Of a stretch of DNA of 61,064 nucleotides, positions 8,833-18,054 are shown in pieces. Location of the stretch: contig VSOB01000009.1 in assembly GCA_009774625.1 (NCBI GenBank), forward strand, positions 1 to 61,064. The letters run 5' to 3'. The DNA is from Lachnospiraceae bacterium. GTDB lineage: Bacteria; Bacillota; Clostridia; Lachnospirales; Lachnospiraceae. Made by a program: the position numbers and the translations under genes. The notes beneath the pieces were generated by a model that saw only the letters and a list, made by a program, of their open reading frames with translations, did no database searches and was not told the origin of the DNA. Within the stretch, counting starts at the first letter, position 1, and every line of letters starts with the position of its first letter.

Positions 8833-9537
8833 TCATTTACTTTCCTTTTTCATCATCTGATATTTCAGTTCCGCCAGTTTCCAGTCGGTTTCATTGTCAA
8901 TGTCCTGCACTTCCGTTTCCGGCATTTCGATGGAAACGGTCCGGTCCGTAAAAATCTGCCGTTTCTTAAGAAAACGGTCTGTCCGCATCAGATAAAACTG
9001 ACCGCAGTCATGAAAATAAGGTTCCAGATCCTGAGAACGGGCAGACGCATGCTCAGGATGCTTCATAACCGTCAGCCCACCGCGCACCACAAAAGCCCGC
9101 TGAGGCGGAAAAGAATACCGCACCACCGGCACCACCGAATCCGCATCACTTACTTCCAAAAGAGCTGCCGCCTCCTTCAGTTTTTCCGCCGTTACAAAGG
9201 GAGCCGTAGGGTAAAGGCAGCATACCACCTCAAATGCCTGTCCCCTTACTCTGTACCCTTCCAATACTTCCAGCAGTACCTGCGCAGTGGTGGCAAAGTC
9301 ACCGGCCGTTTCACTGCTCCGCAGAAAGGGCACCTGTGCCCCTGCCGCTCTGGCCGTCTCTGCAATCGCCTGGCTGTCTGTGGACACCATCACTTCGTCA
9401 AACAAACCGCTGCCAAGCGCTGCCTCCACCGAATATACCAGCACAGGCTTTCCGCAGAACGGCCTGATATTCTTTCCGGGGATTCTCTTGCTGCCTCCTC
9501 TGGCAGTGACAATGGCAATCCGTTTTTTCTGTTCCAT
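8833..9537 (-). CDS. pseF: PseF: CMP-pseudaminic acid cytidylyltransferase
   Basis: The N-terminal motif RGGSKRIPGKNIRPF is the CTP-binding signature of the CMP-nonulosonate synthetases (NeuA/PseF). The 234-residue single-domain length fits PseF. DADSVVPV and the late DNETDWKLAE stretch (metal and end helix) fit the family. The product, CMP-pseudaminic acid, is the activated donor for the transferase that adds it to a glycan or flagellin. It sits between pseC and pseI. Sugar specificity is inferred from the neighbours. Confidence 0.92.
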   Translation of the reverse strand: MEQKKRIAIVTARGGSKRIPGKNIRPFCGKPVLVYSVEAALGSGLFDEVMVSTDSQAIAETARAAGAQVPFLRSSETAGDFATTAQVLLEVLEGYRVRGQAFEVVCCLYPTAPFVTAEKLKEAAALLEVSDADSVVPVVRYSFPPQRAFVVRGGLTVMKHPEHASARSQDLEPYFHDCGQFYLMRTDRFLKKRQIFTDRTVSIEMPETEVQDIDNETDWKLAELKYQMMKKESK

Positions 9538-9598
9538 GTATCTTCTATCCTTCTTTCACTTCGCTTACCCGGACAGACGGCAGACTTCCTGCCGCCAG

Positions 9599-10792
9599 CT
9601 ATTTCCGGTAATATGTGCACAGTTTCCGGACTGCTTCGATCACATCCGATACATCCTGGTCCGTCATGGAATAATACAAAGGCAGACTCATCATCTCACC
9701 GTACAGCTTTTCCGCCTCCGGGCACAGCCCTTTTTCATACCCAAGATGCTCATAATACGGATGCCAGTACACGGGAATATAATGTACATTACAGCAAATA
9801 TTTTCCGCCGCCATCGCATCAAAAAACTGTTTCCGGTCTATGGTCAGCCGCTCTGGTCTGAGCCGGAGAATGTACAGATGTCTCGTTGTTTCGGACTGTT
9901 CGATCTCCTGCTGTACCACCACTTCCGGAATCCGGGCAAATGCTTCATTGTACCTGGACACGATCTGGCTTCTCCGTCTGGAAAACAGTTCCAGCTTGTC
10001 AAGCTGGCTGCCAATTAAGGCGGCCTGGATATCGGTCATCCGGTAATTCATCCCCAGCGCCAGTTGTTCATAATACCAGCCTCCCTGAGACTTATGTTCC
10101 AGCAAAGACTCGTCTCTTGTGATTCCGTGCGCCCGAAACAGTCCGATCCTGGTATAGAGATCACTGTCATTGGTCAGAACGGCGCCTCCCTCTCCCCCCG
10201 TTACGGTTTTCACCGGATGAAAACTGAATGTAGTCATATCCGCAATGGAGCCCACCGGTCTGCCGCCGTAGCGGGTACCGATGGAATGGGCCGCATCCTC
10301 GATCAGAAGGATCCCTCTTTCCCTGCACAGAGACAGCAGCGCATCCAGCTCCGCCGCCTGTCCCGTAAAATCCACTGCCACCACCGCCTTCGTGGCATCG
10401 GTGATCTTTTCTGCCACACATGCCGGGTCGATGTTATAGGTATGGGGATTGATGTCCGCAAATACAGGTCTGGCGCCGCAGTACAGCGCACAGTTGGCCG
10501 AAGCTGCAAAGGTGATCGGTGTGGTGATCACCTCATCCCCTTCCTGTATGCCCGCCGCCTGACATGCCACATGCAGCGCCGCCGTTCCATTGCTGACAAC
10601 CGCAGCATGGCCTGCCCCTGTCAGCTCACACAGCCGCTGCTCCAGCTTCGTAATTTCCGGCCCGCATGTTAAGGTATCGCTGCATAATACGCGGACCACA
10701 GCCTCTATATCCGCTTCGTCCAGATACTGATGTCCATAATACAGCTTGCTGGTCCTGACGGGACTTCCGCCCTCCACAGCCGGTTTTTCCAT
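9599..10792 (-). CDS. pseC: PseC: UDP-4-keto-L-AltNAc 4-aminotransferase
   Basis: A PLP-dependent sugar aminotransferase, 397 residues from the chosen ATG. FSFHPVKTVTGGEGGAVLTN holds the PLP lysine (about K195), with IEDAAHSIG before it. The product follows the PseB product: transamination at C4 gives UDP-4-amino-4,6-dideoxy-L-AltNAc. An upstream in-frame ATG would add 15 residues, but AAAGGAG lies 9 bases before the ATG used here. The 141-base gap to pseB, unusual in this operon, contains a hairpin. Confidence 0.93.
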   Translation of the reverse strand: MEKPAVEGGSPVRTSKLYYGHQYLDEADIEAVVRVLCSDTLTCGPEITKLEQRLCELTGAGHAAVVSNGTAALHVACQAAGIQEGDEVITTPITFAASANCALYCGARPVFADINPHTYNIDPACVAEKITDATKAVVAVDFTGQAAELDALLSLCRERGILLIEDAAHSIGTRYGGRPVGSIADMTTFSFHPVKTVTGGEGGAVLTNDSDLYTRIGLFRAHGITRDESLLEHKSQGGWYYEQLALGMNYRMTDIQAALIGSQLDKLELFSRRRSQIVSRYNEAFARIPEVVVQQEIEQSETTRHLYILRLRPERLTIDRKQFFDAMAAENICCNVHYIPVYWHPYYEHLGYEKGLCPEAEKLYGEMMSLPLYYSMTDQDVSDVIEAVRKLCTYYRK

Positions 10793-10835
10793 ATCGGTAT
10801 GCTCCTTTCCCTGTGCGCTCCTGCGCAGATAAAAC

Positions 10836-10866
10836 AATAGAAAGTACGCTCTGCGGACTTTCTATT
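10836..10866 (-). terminator. Hairpin in the pseB-pseC gap, weak terminator or processing site
   Basis: A perfect 10-base inverted repeat (AATAGAAAGT / ACTTTCTATT) with an 11-base loop is followed, in the minus direction, by TGTTTTAT. The stem is AT-rich and the T-run is broken, so it may only partly stop transcription or may mark an mRNA processing site. It would lower pseC and downstream expression relative to pseB. Confidence 0.5.
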
Positions 10867-10933
10867 ATCATGTATCCGGATATCCGGCCGACCGCACATA
10901 CCTGCGTCCTGCGGACTCCTGATTCTCTCCTTC

Positions 10934-11938
10934 TTATTTCTCCAGTTCCACTGTTTTCAAAAGCTCTTTGATCTGCTCCACATCCAGCCACTGGGCATTG
11001 GTGCCTGAGCTGTAGGAAAAGCCCTCTGCCACCCTGACTCCGGTAGGTCTGGGTTTTCTGGACTCGCTCCATACCATTTGCGGATATACGACAAAATGCT
11101 TGTCATATTCCCAGGTGGTCAAAGAATCCTCCACGGTTACCATGATCTCATGCAGCTTTTCTCCCGGCCGGATACCCACCTGAGGCATCTCACAGCCCGG
11201 CAACATGGCCTGCGCCAGATCTGTCACCTTAAAAGAAGGAATCTTGGAAATAAAGGTTTCTCCTCCTTTTGCCTCTGCCAGCGCCTTAATGACCAGCTCC
11301 ACACCTTCCGTCAGACTGATCCAGAAACGGGTCATGCGGTAGTCCGTAATCGGCAGCTCTTTTCCGCCGCTTTGAATGATGTTATGGAAAAACGGAATCA
11401 CCGATCCTCTGCTGCCCGCCACATTGCCGTATCTGACAATGGAAAAACAGATCTTTTTAGAGCCTGCATACGCATTGGCGGCAATAAACAGTTTATCCGA
11501 TACCAGTTTGGTGCCGCCGTACAGATTCACCGGATTCACCGCCTTATCTGTGGAAAGCGCCACTACCTTCTCCACGCTGCCGCTGTCCAGCGCCGCATCG
11601 ATCACATTCTGCGCACCGTGAATATTGGTCTTGATCGCCTCATCCGGATTGTATTCACAGGCAGGCACCTGCTTCAGCGCCGCCGCATGGATCACATAAT
11701 CCACACCCTCCAGCGCCCGTCTGAGACGCTCCCTGTCCCTCACATCCCCGATAAAAAAGCGGAGCTGGTTCTCTTTATTCAATTCCCGGAACTCGTTCTG
11801 CATAATGAACTGCTTAAATTCATCCCTGGAATAAATAATGATCTTTTTGGGATGATAATGTGTCAGCGCATACCTGGTAAAGCTCTTTCCAAACGATCCG
11901 GTTCCTCCGGTAATCAGTATTGTCTTATCGTTCAACAT
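10934..11938 (-). CDS. pseB: PseB: UDP-GlcNAc 4,6-dehydratase (inverting)
   Basis: An extended short-chain dehydrogenase of 334 residues. GGTGSFG (11-17) binds the cofactor, STDKA (T130, D131, K132) and Y140-x3-K144 form the active site, and the sequence IIYSRDEFKQ and RYGNVAGSRGSVIPFF are typical of PseB/FlaA1. It turns UDP-GlcNAc into UDP-2-acetamido-2,6-dideoxy-L-arabino-4-hexulose, the first step to pseudaminic acid. GGAGGACAGGCG precedes the ATG. It is the first Pse gene in the direction of transcription and has its own candidate promoter in the 80-base gap before it. Confidence 0.96.
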   Translation of the reverse strand: MLNDKTILITGGTGSFGKSFTRYALTHYHPKKIIIYSRDEFKQFIMQNEFRELNKENQLRFFIGDVRDRERLRRALEGVDYVIHAAALKQVPACEYNPDEAIKTNIHGAQNVIDAALDSGSVEKVVALSTDKAVNPVNLYGGTKLVSDKLFIAANAYAGSKKICFSIVRYGNVAGSRGSVIPFFHNIIQSGGKELPITDYRMTRFWISLTEGVELVIKALAEAKGGETFISKIPSFKVTDLAQAMLPGCEMPQVGIRPGEKLHEIMVTVEDSLTTWEYDKHFVVYPQMVWSESRKPRPTGVRVAEGFSYSSGTNAQWLDVEQIKELLKTVELEK

Positions 11939-11974
11939 CGCCTGTCCTCCAATTCCTGGTACAAAATCAGTCTT

Positions 11975-12003
11975 ATCTTACCATATATTTCCTGTCTTAG
12001 CAA
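11975..12003 (-). promoter_or_regulatory. Candidate internal promoter before pseB
   Basis: In the minus direction TTGCTA is followed after 17 bases by TAAGAT, with the ATG of pseB about 37 bases further on. Each box matches the housekeeping consensus at about four of six positions. The gap before pseB is one of the few real gaps in the operon, which supports a separate start for the Pse block, but no further evidence is visible. Confidence 0.35.
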
Positions 12004-12018
12004 ATCCCTTCGCATCTG

Positions 12019-14196
12019 CTACTGCTCTGTAAACAGCCAGATCTGTTCCCCGCAGCCCGTATACGGTTCCACCGTTATCTTTCCGCCTCTGGCCGTCAGC
12101 GCAAATCCGCCGTCACAGGTGATAGCATAACCTTTTTCCCCTGCCGGTATACCCGCTTTGGCCAAACTGTCCCCATCTCCGGTTTCTCCCTCAGCGGATA
12201 CCGGCAGGATCTTCCACATAATGTTCTCACAGTCCTGTCCTGCCCTTACCTCGCCTTCCGCCGGACTGCCGTCAAACGAAAGCAGATATTGAGTGGATTT
12301 CAGCCGCAGAAAATCATAACCGTACTCATGATACACGCTGACCATATCCCCGCTACTCTCTGCTACAGGCATAAGCCCGGCCTGCGGCAGCCCCCGCTCA
12401 TCCAATGTGTCCAAAGATGCAACGGCCCTGTCCGTCGTCAAAAGCGGACACAGCCTGTAATAGCCGTTTGCCAGCGCCGCCTCCTGCCCGGCCTCTTCCG
12501 CGTCCTGTTCCATCCGGGCCTCGGTATAGGAAACATCATCCTCATCCAGAGTAAACAATGCCTGAAAAATACCGAACGGCAAAAGCCCGACTGCTGCCGT
12601 CACACCGGCCGAAACTGCCAGCGCCGCCACTTCCGCCCGGTTCGGCTTTCTGTCTCCCGCCCAGGCCAGCACCCGGTCCGCTGCCGCCAGATATCCGGCA
12701 ACCGCATAGGGAATCAACAGCAGGAAATAAAACAGCGTATACTGGGCATAGGTTTCCCAGAACAGTTGAAAGAGAAAACCGCCGATAAACACCACCGCAA
12801 AGAACAACCCTGTGACCTTCTCCCGCCTTCCCTGTAAAAGTGCCCAGCTAAAAGCCCCCATCAGCACAAGGGCATGAAAGAGATTGGCCCACTTAACCAG
12901 CACATTCCGGTTATCCTCCCGCAGCATCCGCCTTATGAGTGCAGGCTGCTCTGTCTGTGCCTGGGGCCTGTTATTGGCCACCAGACTTTCAAAGGTAGGC
13001 TCATTCCATTCCATCGCAATTTTCCTGCCCATAAACTCCACAAAATGCATGGGTGTATCGGTCAGATGGGCAAGGCGCCGTTTCAGCTCTTCTACCGCCG
13101 CCTGTGCCGCCCGATCTGTGTCCAGATCATGTTCCAGATAAACTTCCCGATTGTAGCCGTCAAATTTGACCGGTCTGCCATCTTCATCCTCGCCAAATGC
13201 CATCGTCACCCAGGCAATCATCGGGGAACCTTCTGACAAAGGAAATCCCAGTCTGTGCTCCACCAGCAGATCCGACCCTTTGCCAAGCAGCGATACCGCT
13301 GCCAGGATGCATACCATACCGATCAGATTCCGATACCGTCTGCTGCTCCAGAAATCCACCAGCAAAAATACCAGCAGGGCCACCATAAAAATCAAAAACG
13401 TATTTTTCAGCCATACGCCTGCGGCACACAGAATCACACATCCTGCCAGAAATTGGATGCGGCCTTCTTCCAGATACCGCAGCAGCAGATACACCGCGCC
13501 GATGATACAGGCAAAGCCCGGCACATTTCCATATATAAAGGTTACGTAAAACAGATAGGGCCAGAACAAAAGACAGGCCAGAAATACCGGTAATTCCCTG
13601 TCCCTGCTGCCAAAGATTATAGCAGAACTCTTCGCCACCAGATTCAGGGAAATCACGATACAGATCCCATTCAATGTCTGAAACGCCAGATAATTCAGAT
13701 TACCGAATACCGCAAAAAATCCCCACAGAAATACAGTGATACGGGACTGGAACGGCCAGTATACAAAATAGCTCTCATTGGCAAACAGCGAGAAATCATA
13801 CTTCCTGAGTCCTACTGCCCCGTTGCTGATGGCCAGTTGGTCTCCGTGCGGATGAAGCTGGTTGGAGAGTACGAAAAAGAGCAGAAACAAAAACAAAAGG
13901 CCGTTCAAAGCCATCTGCATCAAACGCCGATGGTCAGAAAGCCATGTCCATACCCCCATCCCCCATGTTTTCAAGGCAGCCAGCGCCCCCACCAGGACAA
14001 CATACGCTAACAGCGCTTTCCAGGGCGAGTCCGAAACAAAGATGGCCGGCTCCCCCACAAAGCAGTAATTTGTACTGTACAGACTCAGCAGCGCCAGATA
14101 ACCTACAAACAGCACAAATAAAACCAGCACCAGAGCGCGAAATATGATATCCAGCTTTTCCGACAATCGTGTCATGTCCTTGATGTTCCTTTCCAT
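12019..14196 (-). CDS. GT-C-like membrane protein with C-terminal lectin-like domain
   Basis: About 725 residues. Residues 10-540 hold around a dozen hydrophobic segments, and the first outer loop after the third helix has HPHGDQLAISNGAVGL, a place where GT-C glycosyltransferases keep acidic residues. The last 100 or so residues are soluble and rich in Gly, Trp and Phe, with IMWKI and QIWLF spaced like QxW motifs of ricin-type trefoil domains. The trefoil call is a weak inference. The start overlaps the GT2 gene; an ATG 21 bases downstream makes an ATGA overlap and is as likely. It may add a sugar on the outer face of the membrane. Confidence 0.72.
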   Translation of the reverse strand: MERNIKDMTRLSEKLDIIFRALVLVLFVLFVGYLALLSLYSTNYCFVGEPAIFVSDSPWKALLAYVVLVGALAALKTWGMGVWTWLSDHRRLMQMALNGLLFLFLLFFVLSNQLHPHGDQLAISNGAVGLRKYDFSLFANESYFVYWPFQSRITVFLWGFFAVFGNLNYLAFQTLNGICIVISLNLVAKSSAIIFGSRDRELPVFLACLLFWPYLFYVTFIYGNVPGFACIIGAVYLLLRYLEEGRIQFLAGCVILCAAGVWLKNTFLIFMVALLVFLLVDFWSSRRYRNLIGMVCILAAVSLLGKGSDLLVEHRLGFPLSEGSPMIAWVTMAFGEDEDGRPVKFDGYNREVYLEHDLDTDRAAQAAVEELKRRLAHLTDTPMHFVEFMGRKIAMEWNEPTFESLVANNRPQAQTEQPALIRRMLREDNRNVLVKWANLFHALVLMGAFSWALLQGRREKVTGLFFAVVFIGGFLFQLFWETYAQYTLFYFLLLIPYAVAGYLAAADRVLAWAGDRKPNRAEVAALAVSAGVTAAVGLLPFGIFQALFTLDEDDVSYTEARMEQDAEEAGQEAALANGYYRLCPLLTTDRAVASLDTLDERGLPQAGLMPVAESSGDMVSVYHEYGYDFLRLKSTQYLLSFDGSPAEGEVRAGQDCENIMWKILPVSAEGETGDGDSLAKAGIPAGEKGYAITCDGGFALTARGGKITVEPYTGCGEQIWLFTEQ

Positions 14197-15224
14197 TTCC
14201 TTCTCAGTTTCCGATATCCGGTCAATGCCCTGTAATAAAAAAGAAACAGCAGCGTGGAGCGCATATGCAGGCGCACCAGCTTTTTCTGCTCCCGGTCATA
14301 CTCCCTTTGAAAGTAAGGATTGCTCTGAAAATCCGGAAAAGCTGCCAGCATCCCCCGGCGCAGCCCTTCCAGAAATCCGGCCCGTGCATGCGCCACCCCG
14401 ATCACATACGTAAACAGCGTATTGACATAATACAGCTTGACAAACGCAAATTCCAGCTCCTGTTTATATGGCTCATAAAACCCATACTCTCTGCACCCGG
14501 CCAGCAGGAGCTCTCCCGCCTGCATCCTGTCCCGGCATTTTGCCTCGCTGATCTTATGCGTGGTGGATACCGGATCCTGATAGTAATAGTACAGTGGTTC
14601 CTCCACTTTCTCAAAATGGGTAAAATGCAGCATCCACAAAGGGCCTGCACAGTTATCCTCATAAAAAATTCCCTCCGGAAACCGGAGATGATAACGGTCG
14701 ATCACTTCTTTTTTATAGATTTTGATGACCATACTGCACGGATTCAGCATCAGCTTCCTGTACTGTACCTCTCCCAAAGGCCCTGTCTGGTCCATCGTAT
14801 TGGCATTGACGATCCTGCCGATTTTCATACTGTGCTCACCGGTCTCATGAAGATCACAGCCTACCACATCCGCACCGGTCTCCTGCGCCCGGCGAAACAG
14901 CTTTTCATACATAGTATCCGCCGCCCAGTCGTCCCCGTCCATAAAGCCGATCCATTCCCCCTGCGCCGCATCCAGCCCCAGATTCCTGGCGCCGCCCTGC
15001 TTTCTGTTTTCCGGTGTCCGAAGCGCCCGCACCGTTCCCGGATACCGTTCCTCATACCCCTTAAGCAGTTCATACGTGCCATCCTGAGAGCAGTCGTCCA
15101 CCGCCAATATTTCCATATCGCCGATCATCGTCTGATGCACCAGCGACTCCATACAGTAGTTCAGATATTCCTGCCTTTCACCCCCGCCCATTTTGTAAAA
15201 CGGGACAATGACACTCAGTTTCAT
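14172..15224 (-). CDS. Family 2 glycosyltransferase
   Basis: A GT-A enzyme, 350 residues from the ATG placed 7 bases after AGGAGG; an upstream in-frame start would lack a ribosome site. KLSVIVPFY opens the nucleotide-binding fold, AVDDCSQDGT and GFMDGDDW (DxD-like metal site) follow, and YEDNCAGP fits the acceptor-side acidic motif. The C-terminal hydrophobic and basic tail may associate with the membrane. It most likely adds one sugar to the lipid-linked repeat unit on the inner face. The donor is unknown. Confidence 0.88.
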   Translation of the reverse strand: MKLSVIVPFYKMGGGERQEYLNYCMESLVHQTMIGDMEILAVDDCSQDGTYELLKGYEERYPGTVRALRTPENRKQGGARNLGLDAAQGEWIGFMDGDDWAADTMYEKLFRRAQETGADVVGCDLHETGEHSMKIGRIVNANTMDQTGPLGEVQYRKLMLNPCSMVIKIYKKEVIDRYHLRFPEGIFYEDNCAGPLWMLHFTHFEKVEEPLYYYYQDPVSTTHKISEAKCRDRMQAGELLLAGCREYGFYEPYKQELEFAFVKLYYVNTLFTYVIGVAHARAGFLEGLRRGMLAAFPDFQSNPYFQREYDREQKKLVRLHMRSTLLFLFYYRALTGYRKLRRKWKGTSRT

Positions 15225-15253
15225 GGCGCCGCCTCCTTCCTGCACTTCCGGTT

Positions 15254-16987
15254 CTACCTCTCCCTGCTGATCTTGCCCTCCGCAACCCGGTACACCATAT
15301 CGCACTTCTCAATGGTCTGCAGTCTGTGGGCAATGATCACCAGTGTCTTTTTTCCCTGGAACCGATTGATGGACTCCATGATGGCCGCCTCTGTATCATT
15401 GTCCAGCGCGGAGGTTGCCTCATCCAGGATCAGTACCTCCGGATCATGGTACAGCGCCCTGGCAATGCCGATCCGCTGTCGCTGTCCGCCGGAAATCCGA
15501 ATCCCCCGCTCTCCGATTCCCGTGCGGACCCCTTCCGGCAGCGTCTTTACAAACGTATCCAACTGCGCCTCCTGCAGGGCATACCAGAGCTTTTCCTCAT
15601 CGATCTCTTCCTCCGGTATGCCGAAAGCTACATTGTGCCGGATGTCATCATCCAGCAGGAAAATCATCTGAGGAATATAACCCACATTTTTCAGCCATCC
15701 CCTGTAATGCTCCATAATATTCACACCGTCCGCACAGATACTGCCCTCTCTTACCTTCAAAAGCCCCAGCAGGATATCCACGATCGTCGTTTTACCGGAG
15801 CCGGAACCGCCCACGATGCCCACGGAACTGCCCACCGGAATGGTCATCTGCGCATGGTCAAAGATCAGCTTGTCCGTATTCGGATAGGCATAGGTGATCC
15901 CCTCCAGTGTAATCTCCCTTTTCACCGGGAGCTTTTCCGCTTCTTCCGCATAGGACAGATCCGTGTTTTCTTCGCTGGTTTCCTCCAGCAGATTGTCACT
16001 TACATTCATAAAAAACGGCTCATAATAAGCAAGCTGCGTCAACTGATTGTTGATCCGGCTGGCAGAGGGCATCAGACGCACTGCCGCCATAGCAAACGCA
16101 GACAGGGCCGGCATCATTTCCGTCAGATCCTTGCCCGTCATCACGATCACCAGCATATAGGCCACCATACCTGCGATACATACCGTTTCAATCAACAGCT
16201 TGGGGGCATTGCTGAACAGATTCAGCCGCTCCATTGCCGCCACATAATGGGCGCCCCGGCGGGAGTATTCCCGGATAAAATAATGCTCCTTCCCGATGAT
16301 CTTGATTTCCTTCATGCCGCCCACCGTCTGGCTCAGCCACTGATAGATCAGACTGGAATAATCCTGATTTTCCTTGCCGGTACGGTACATAATGGGTTTG
16401 ATCACCTCTTTGATCACCACCAGCGTCACCACCAAAAGTCCTGCAATCACCAGCGTCATCTTAAAATCCACTACAAAAAGCGCCACTGCCAGCATAAAAA
16501 ATACGGTGCACTCCGAAAGTATCTGCAGCAGCGATAAAATCAGCAGATAGGCATTGACCACATCCGCCGCTATAATGCGCTGGATAGTGGAAGTCTCAAT
16601 ATTCAGATAAAACTCATAGTCCCGCTTCACAAAGCTGCGCAGCATCTTTTCCTGGGTTTCAAACTGATTTTTATAAACAAACTGATACATCATCTTCTGC
16701 AGAAGAAACAGAAACAGATTTTTGCAGACAAACGCGATCACCATTGCCGCCATGACAAATACGGTAAACTGACGGGGGCTTGTCATATGCAGCCCCTGAT
16801 AGACTGCTGCCATCACCCGGTTTTTTTCCACTGCATCCGGAGAAAGCACCAGTGTCATCACCGGGATGATCAGGGATATGCTGGCCGTCTCCAGAAAGGC
16901 GCCGAATACCATCATCACCAGCAAAAGCCCCATGGTCCGCTTTTGTTTTCTGTTCATGATTATCATGAGTTTTTTATATATTTTCAT
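15254..16987 (-). CDS. PglK-like ABC exporter/flippase (fused TMD and NBD)
   Basis: A half-size ABC exporter of 577 residues: about six membrane helices in residues 20-330, then an ATPase with Walker A GGSGSGKTT (393-401), Q-loop Q440, signature ISGGQRQR (498-505) and Walker B VLILDEATSALD. The layout resembles PglK/WlaB, which flips lipid-linked oligosaccharide. No Wzx-type flippase was seen in the locus, so this is the best candidate for moving the repeat unit outward. The ATG overlaps the previous stop as TAATG, with GGAG 9 bases upstream; a TTG further upstream is less likely. Confidence 0.9.
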   Translation of the reverse strand: MKIYKKLMIIMNRKQKRTMGLLLVMMVFGAFLETASISLIIPVMTLVLSPDAVEKNRVMAAVYQGLHMTSPRQFTVFVMAAMVIAFVCKNLFLFLLQKMMYQFVYKNQFETQEKMLRSFVKRDYEFYLNIETSTIQRIIAADVVNAYLLILSLLQILSECTVFFMLAVALFVVDFKMTLVIAGLLVVTLVVIKEVIKPIMYRTGKENQDYSSLIYQWLSQTVGGMKEIKIIGKEHYFIREYSRRGAHYVAAMERLNLFSNAPKLLIETVCIAGMVAYMLVIVMTGKDLTEMMPALSAFAMAAVRLMPSASRINNQLTQLAYYEPFFMNVSDNLLEETSEENTDLSYAEEAEKLPVKREITLEGITYAYPNTDKLIFDHAQMTIPVGSSVGIVGGSGSGKTTIVDILLGLLKVREGSICADGVNIMEHYRGWLKNVGYIPQMIFLLDDDIRHNVAFGIPEEEIDEEKLWYALQEAQLDTFVKTLPEGVRTGIGERGIRISGGQRQRIGIARALYHDPEVLILDEATSALDNDTEAAIMESINRFQGKKTLVIIAHRLQTIEKCDMVYRVAEGKISRER

Positions 16988-18054
16988 TATACCGTTCTCC
17001 AATTATGTTTTTCCGGATCCTCATATTTATCCCAGAACGTATCTCCCAGATTGATTTTTTCATCTGCAAAATCAATGGTGTCCAGCGCTGTGGTGGCAAT
17101 GGATATGACTTTTTTGAAATGTACCCCTTCCAGAAAATTCAGCACTTCCACAGGAAATTTCCCACGGATCACCGTACAGTCCGGCCGAAGCGCCCCATAG
17201 TCGATCAGATCTCTGGGATGGGGCTTGATGATGACATGAGCGTCCTGACAATATTCCCGGATGATATCGTGACAAATCTGTTTTCTGGCTTCCTCGGACT
17301 GGGGATGGGGCTGTGTCAGAAACAGGATACAGTCTCCCTTTGCCTTTTCCCCCAGTTCCTGTACGAAGCGGTCCCCATCCTCCATAAAGATTTCCAGCAT
17401 GGTCCGCTTCTGCTCCCCGGTCAGACCCTTCTCCAGCGGTTTTCTCGGCACTACCTTGTATTTGGGACAGGTATGCCGCAGACAGGACAGATCGTTAACT
17501 TCCATATCCAGACAGTATTTGCCGTAGCCGTTCTGGATAAAGATCATGTTCAGGGAGGAAAGAAAGGCTTTCAGTTTAAAATGCCCCCGATTGTCATAAT
17601 GAGCGCCGTCCAGATATTTCAGACAATCCAGACCGTCCTCCAGGGCATGATAATATATGTGCTTATAATTCAGATAGTAGCCGATGGGGTCGCTGTCACA
17701 ATATACATACACATCCCGGTATTGTTCAAACGGTATGGTCATATAAGGCGCTTCCCTTCTGGCCAGCTTTTTCGTATACACGATCCGGTTATAAAGATGC
17801 CTCAGGATATTATGATAAGATTTCTTGTATTTTGCCAGCTCCGGAAAGGCACTGTCCTTTTTCTCATCCAGAAGATACACATGGGCAAAGACACCGGAAG
17901 CCTCCAGCCGTCCCCTCAGTACGGACAGATCCGAAGAGATGGTGCTCAGAGCAATATCCGCCTGCCCCTGCTGCTCTTTCGGCAGCGCAAACTCCTTCAG
18001 CAGTGTCACGTAAATATTGTAAAAGGTATGACAAACATAGATTCTCTCTTTCAT
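16987..18054 (-). CDS. Sialyltransferase-like (GT52/polysialyltransferase-type) glycosyltransferase
   Basis: A 355-residue GT-B-like protein. HALEDGLD (residues 137-143) matches the D/E-D/E-G motif, IKPHPRD (276-282) the HP motif, and SIATTALD (318-325) the Ser/Thr motif of bacterial sialyltransferases in families GT38/GT52. These enzymes use CMP-nonulosonate donors. Because the operon makes CMP-pseudaminic acid and has no sialic acid genes, this is the best candidate pseudaminyltransferase (inference). AAGGAG lies 9 bases before the ATG used, which overlaps the next gene by ATGA. Confidence 0.78.
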   Translation of the reverse strand: MKERIYVCHTFYNIYVTLLKEFALPKEQQGQADIALSTISSDLSVLRGRLEASGVFAHVYLLDEKKDSAFPELAKYKKSYHNILRHLYNRIVYTKKLARREAPYMTIPFEQYRDVYVYCDSDPIGYYLNYKHIYYHALEDGLDCLKYLDGAHYDNRGHFKLKAFLSSLNMIFIQNGYGKYCLDMEVNDLSCLRHTCPKYKVVPRKPLEKGLTGEQKRTMLEIFMEDGDRFVQELGEKAKGDCILFLTQPHPQSEEARKQICHDIIREYCQDAHVIIKPHPRDLIDYGALRPDCTVIRGKFPVEVLNFLEGVHFKKVISIATTALDTIDFADEKINLGDTFWDKYEDPEKHNWRTV

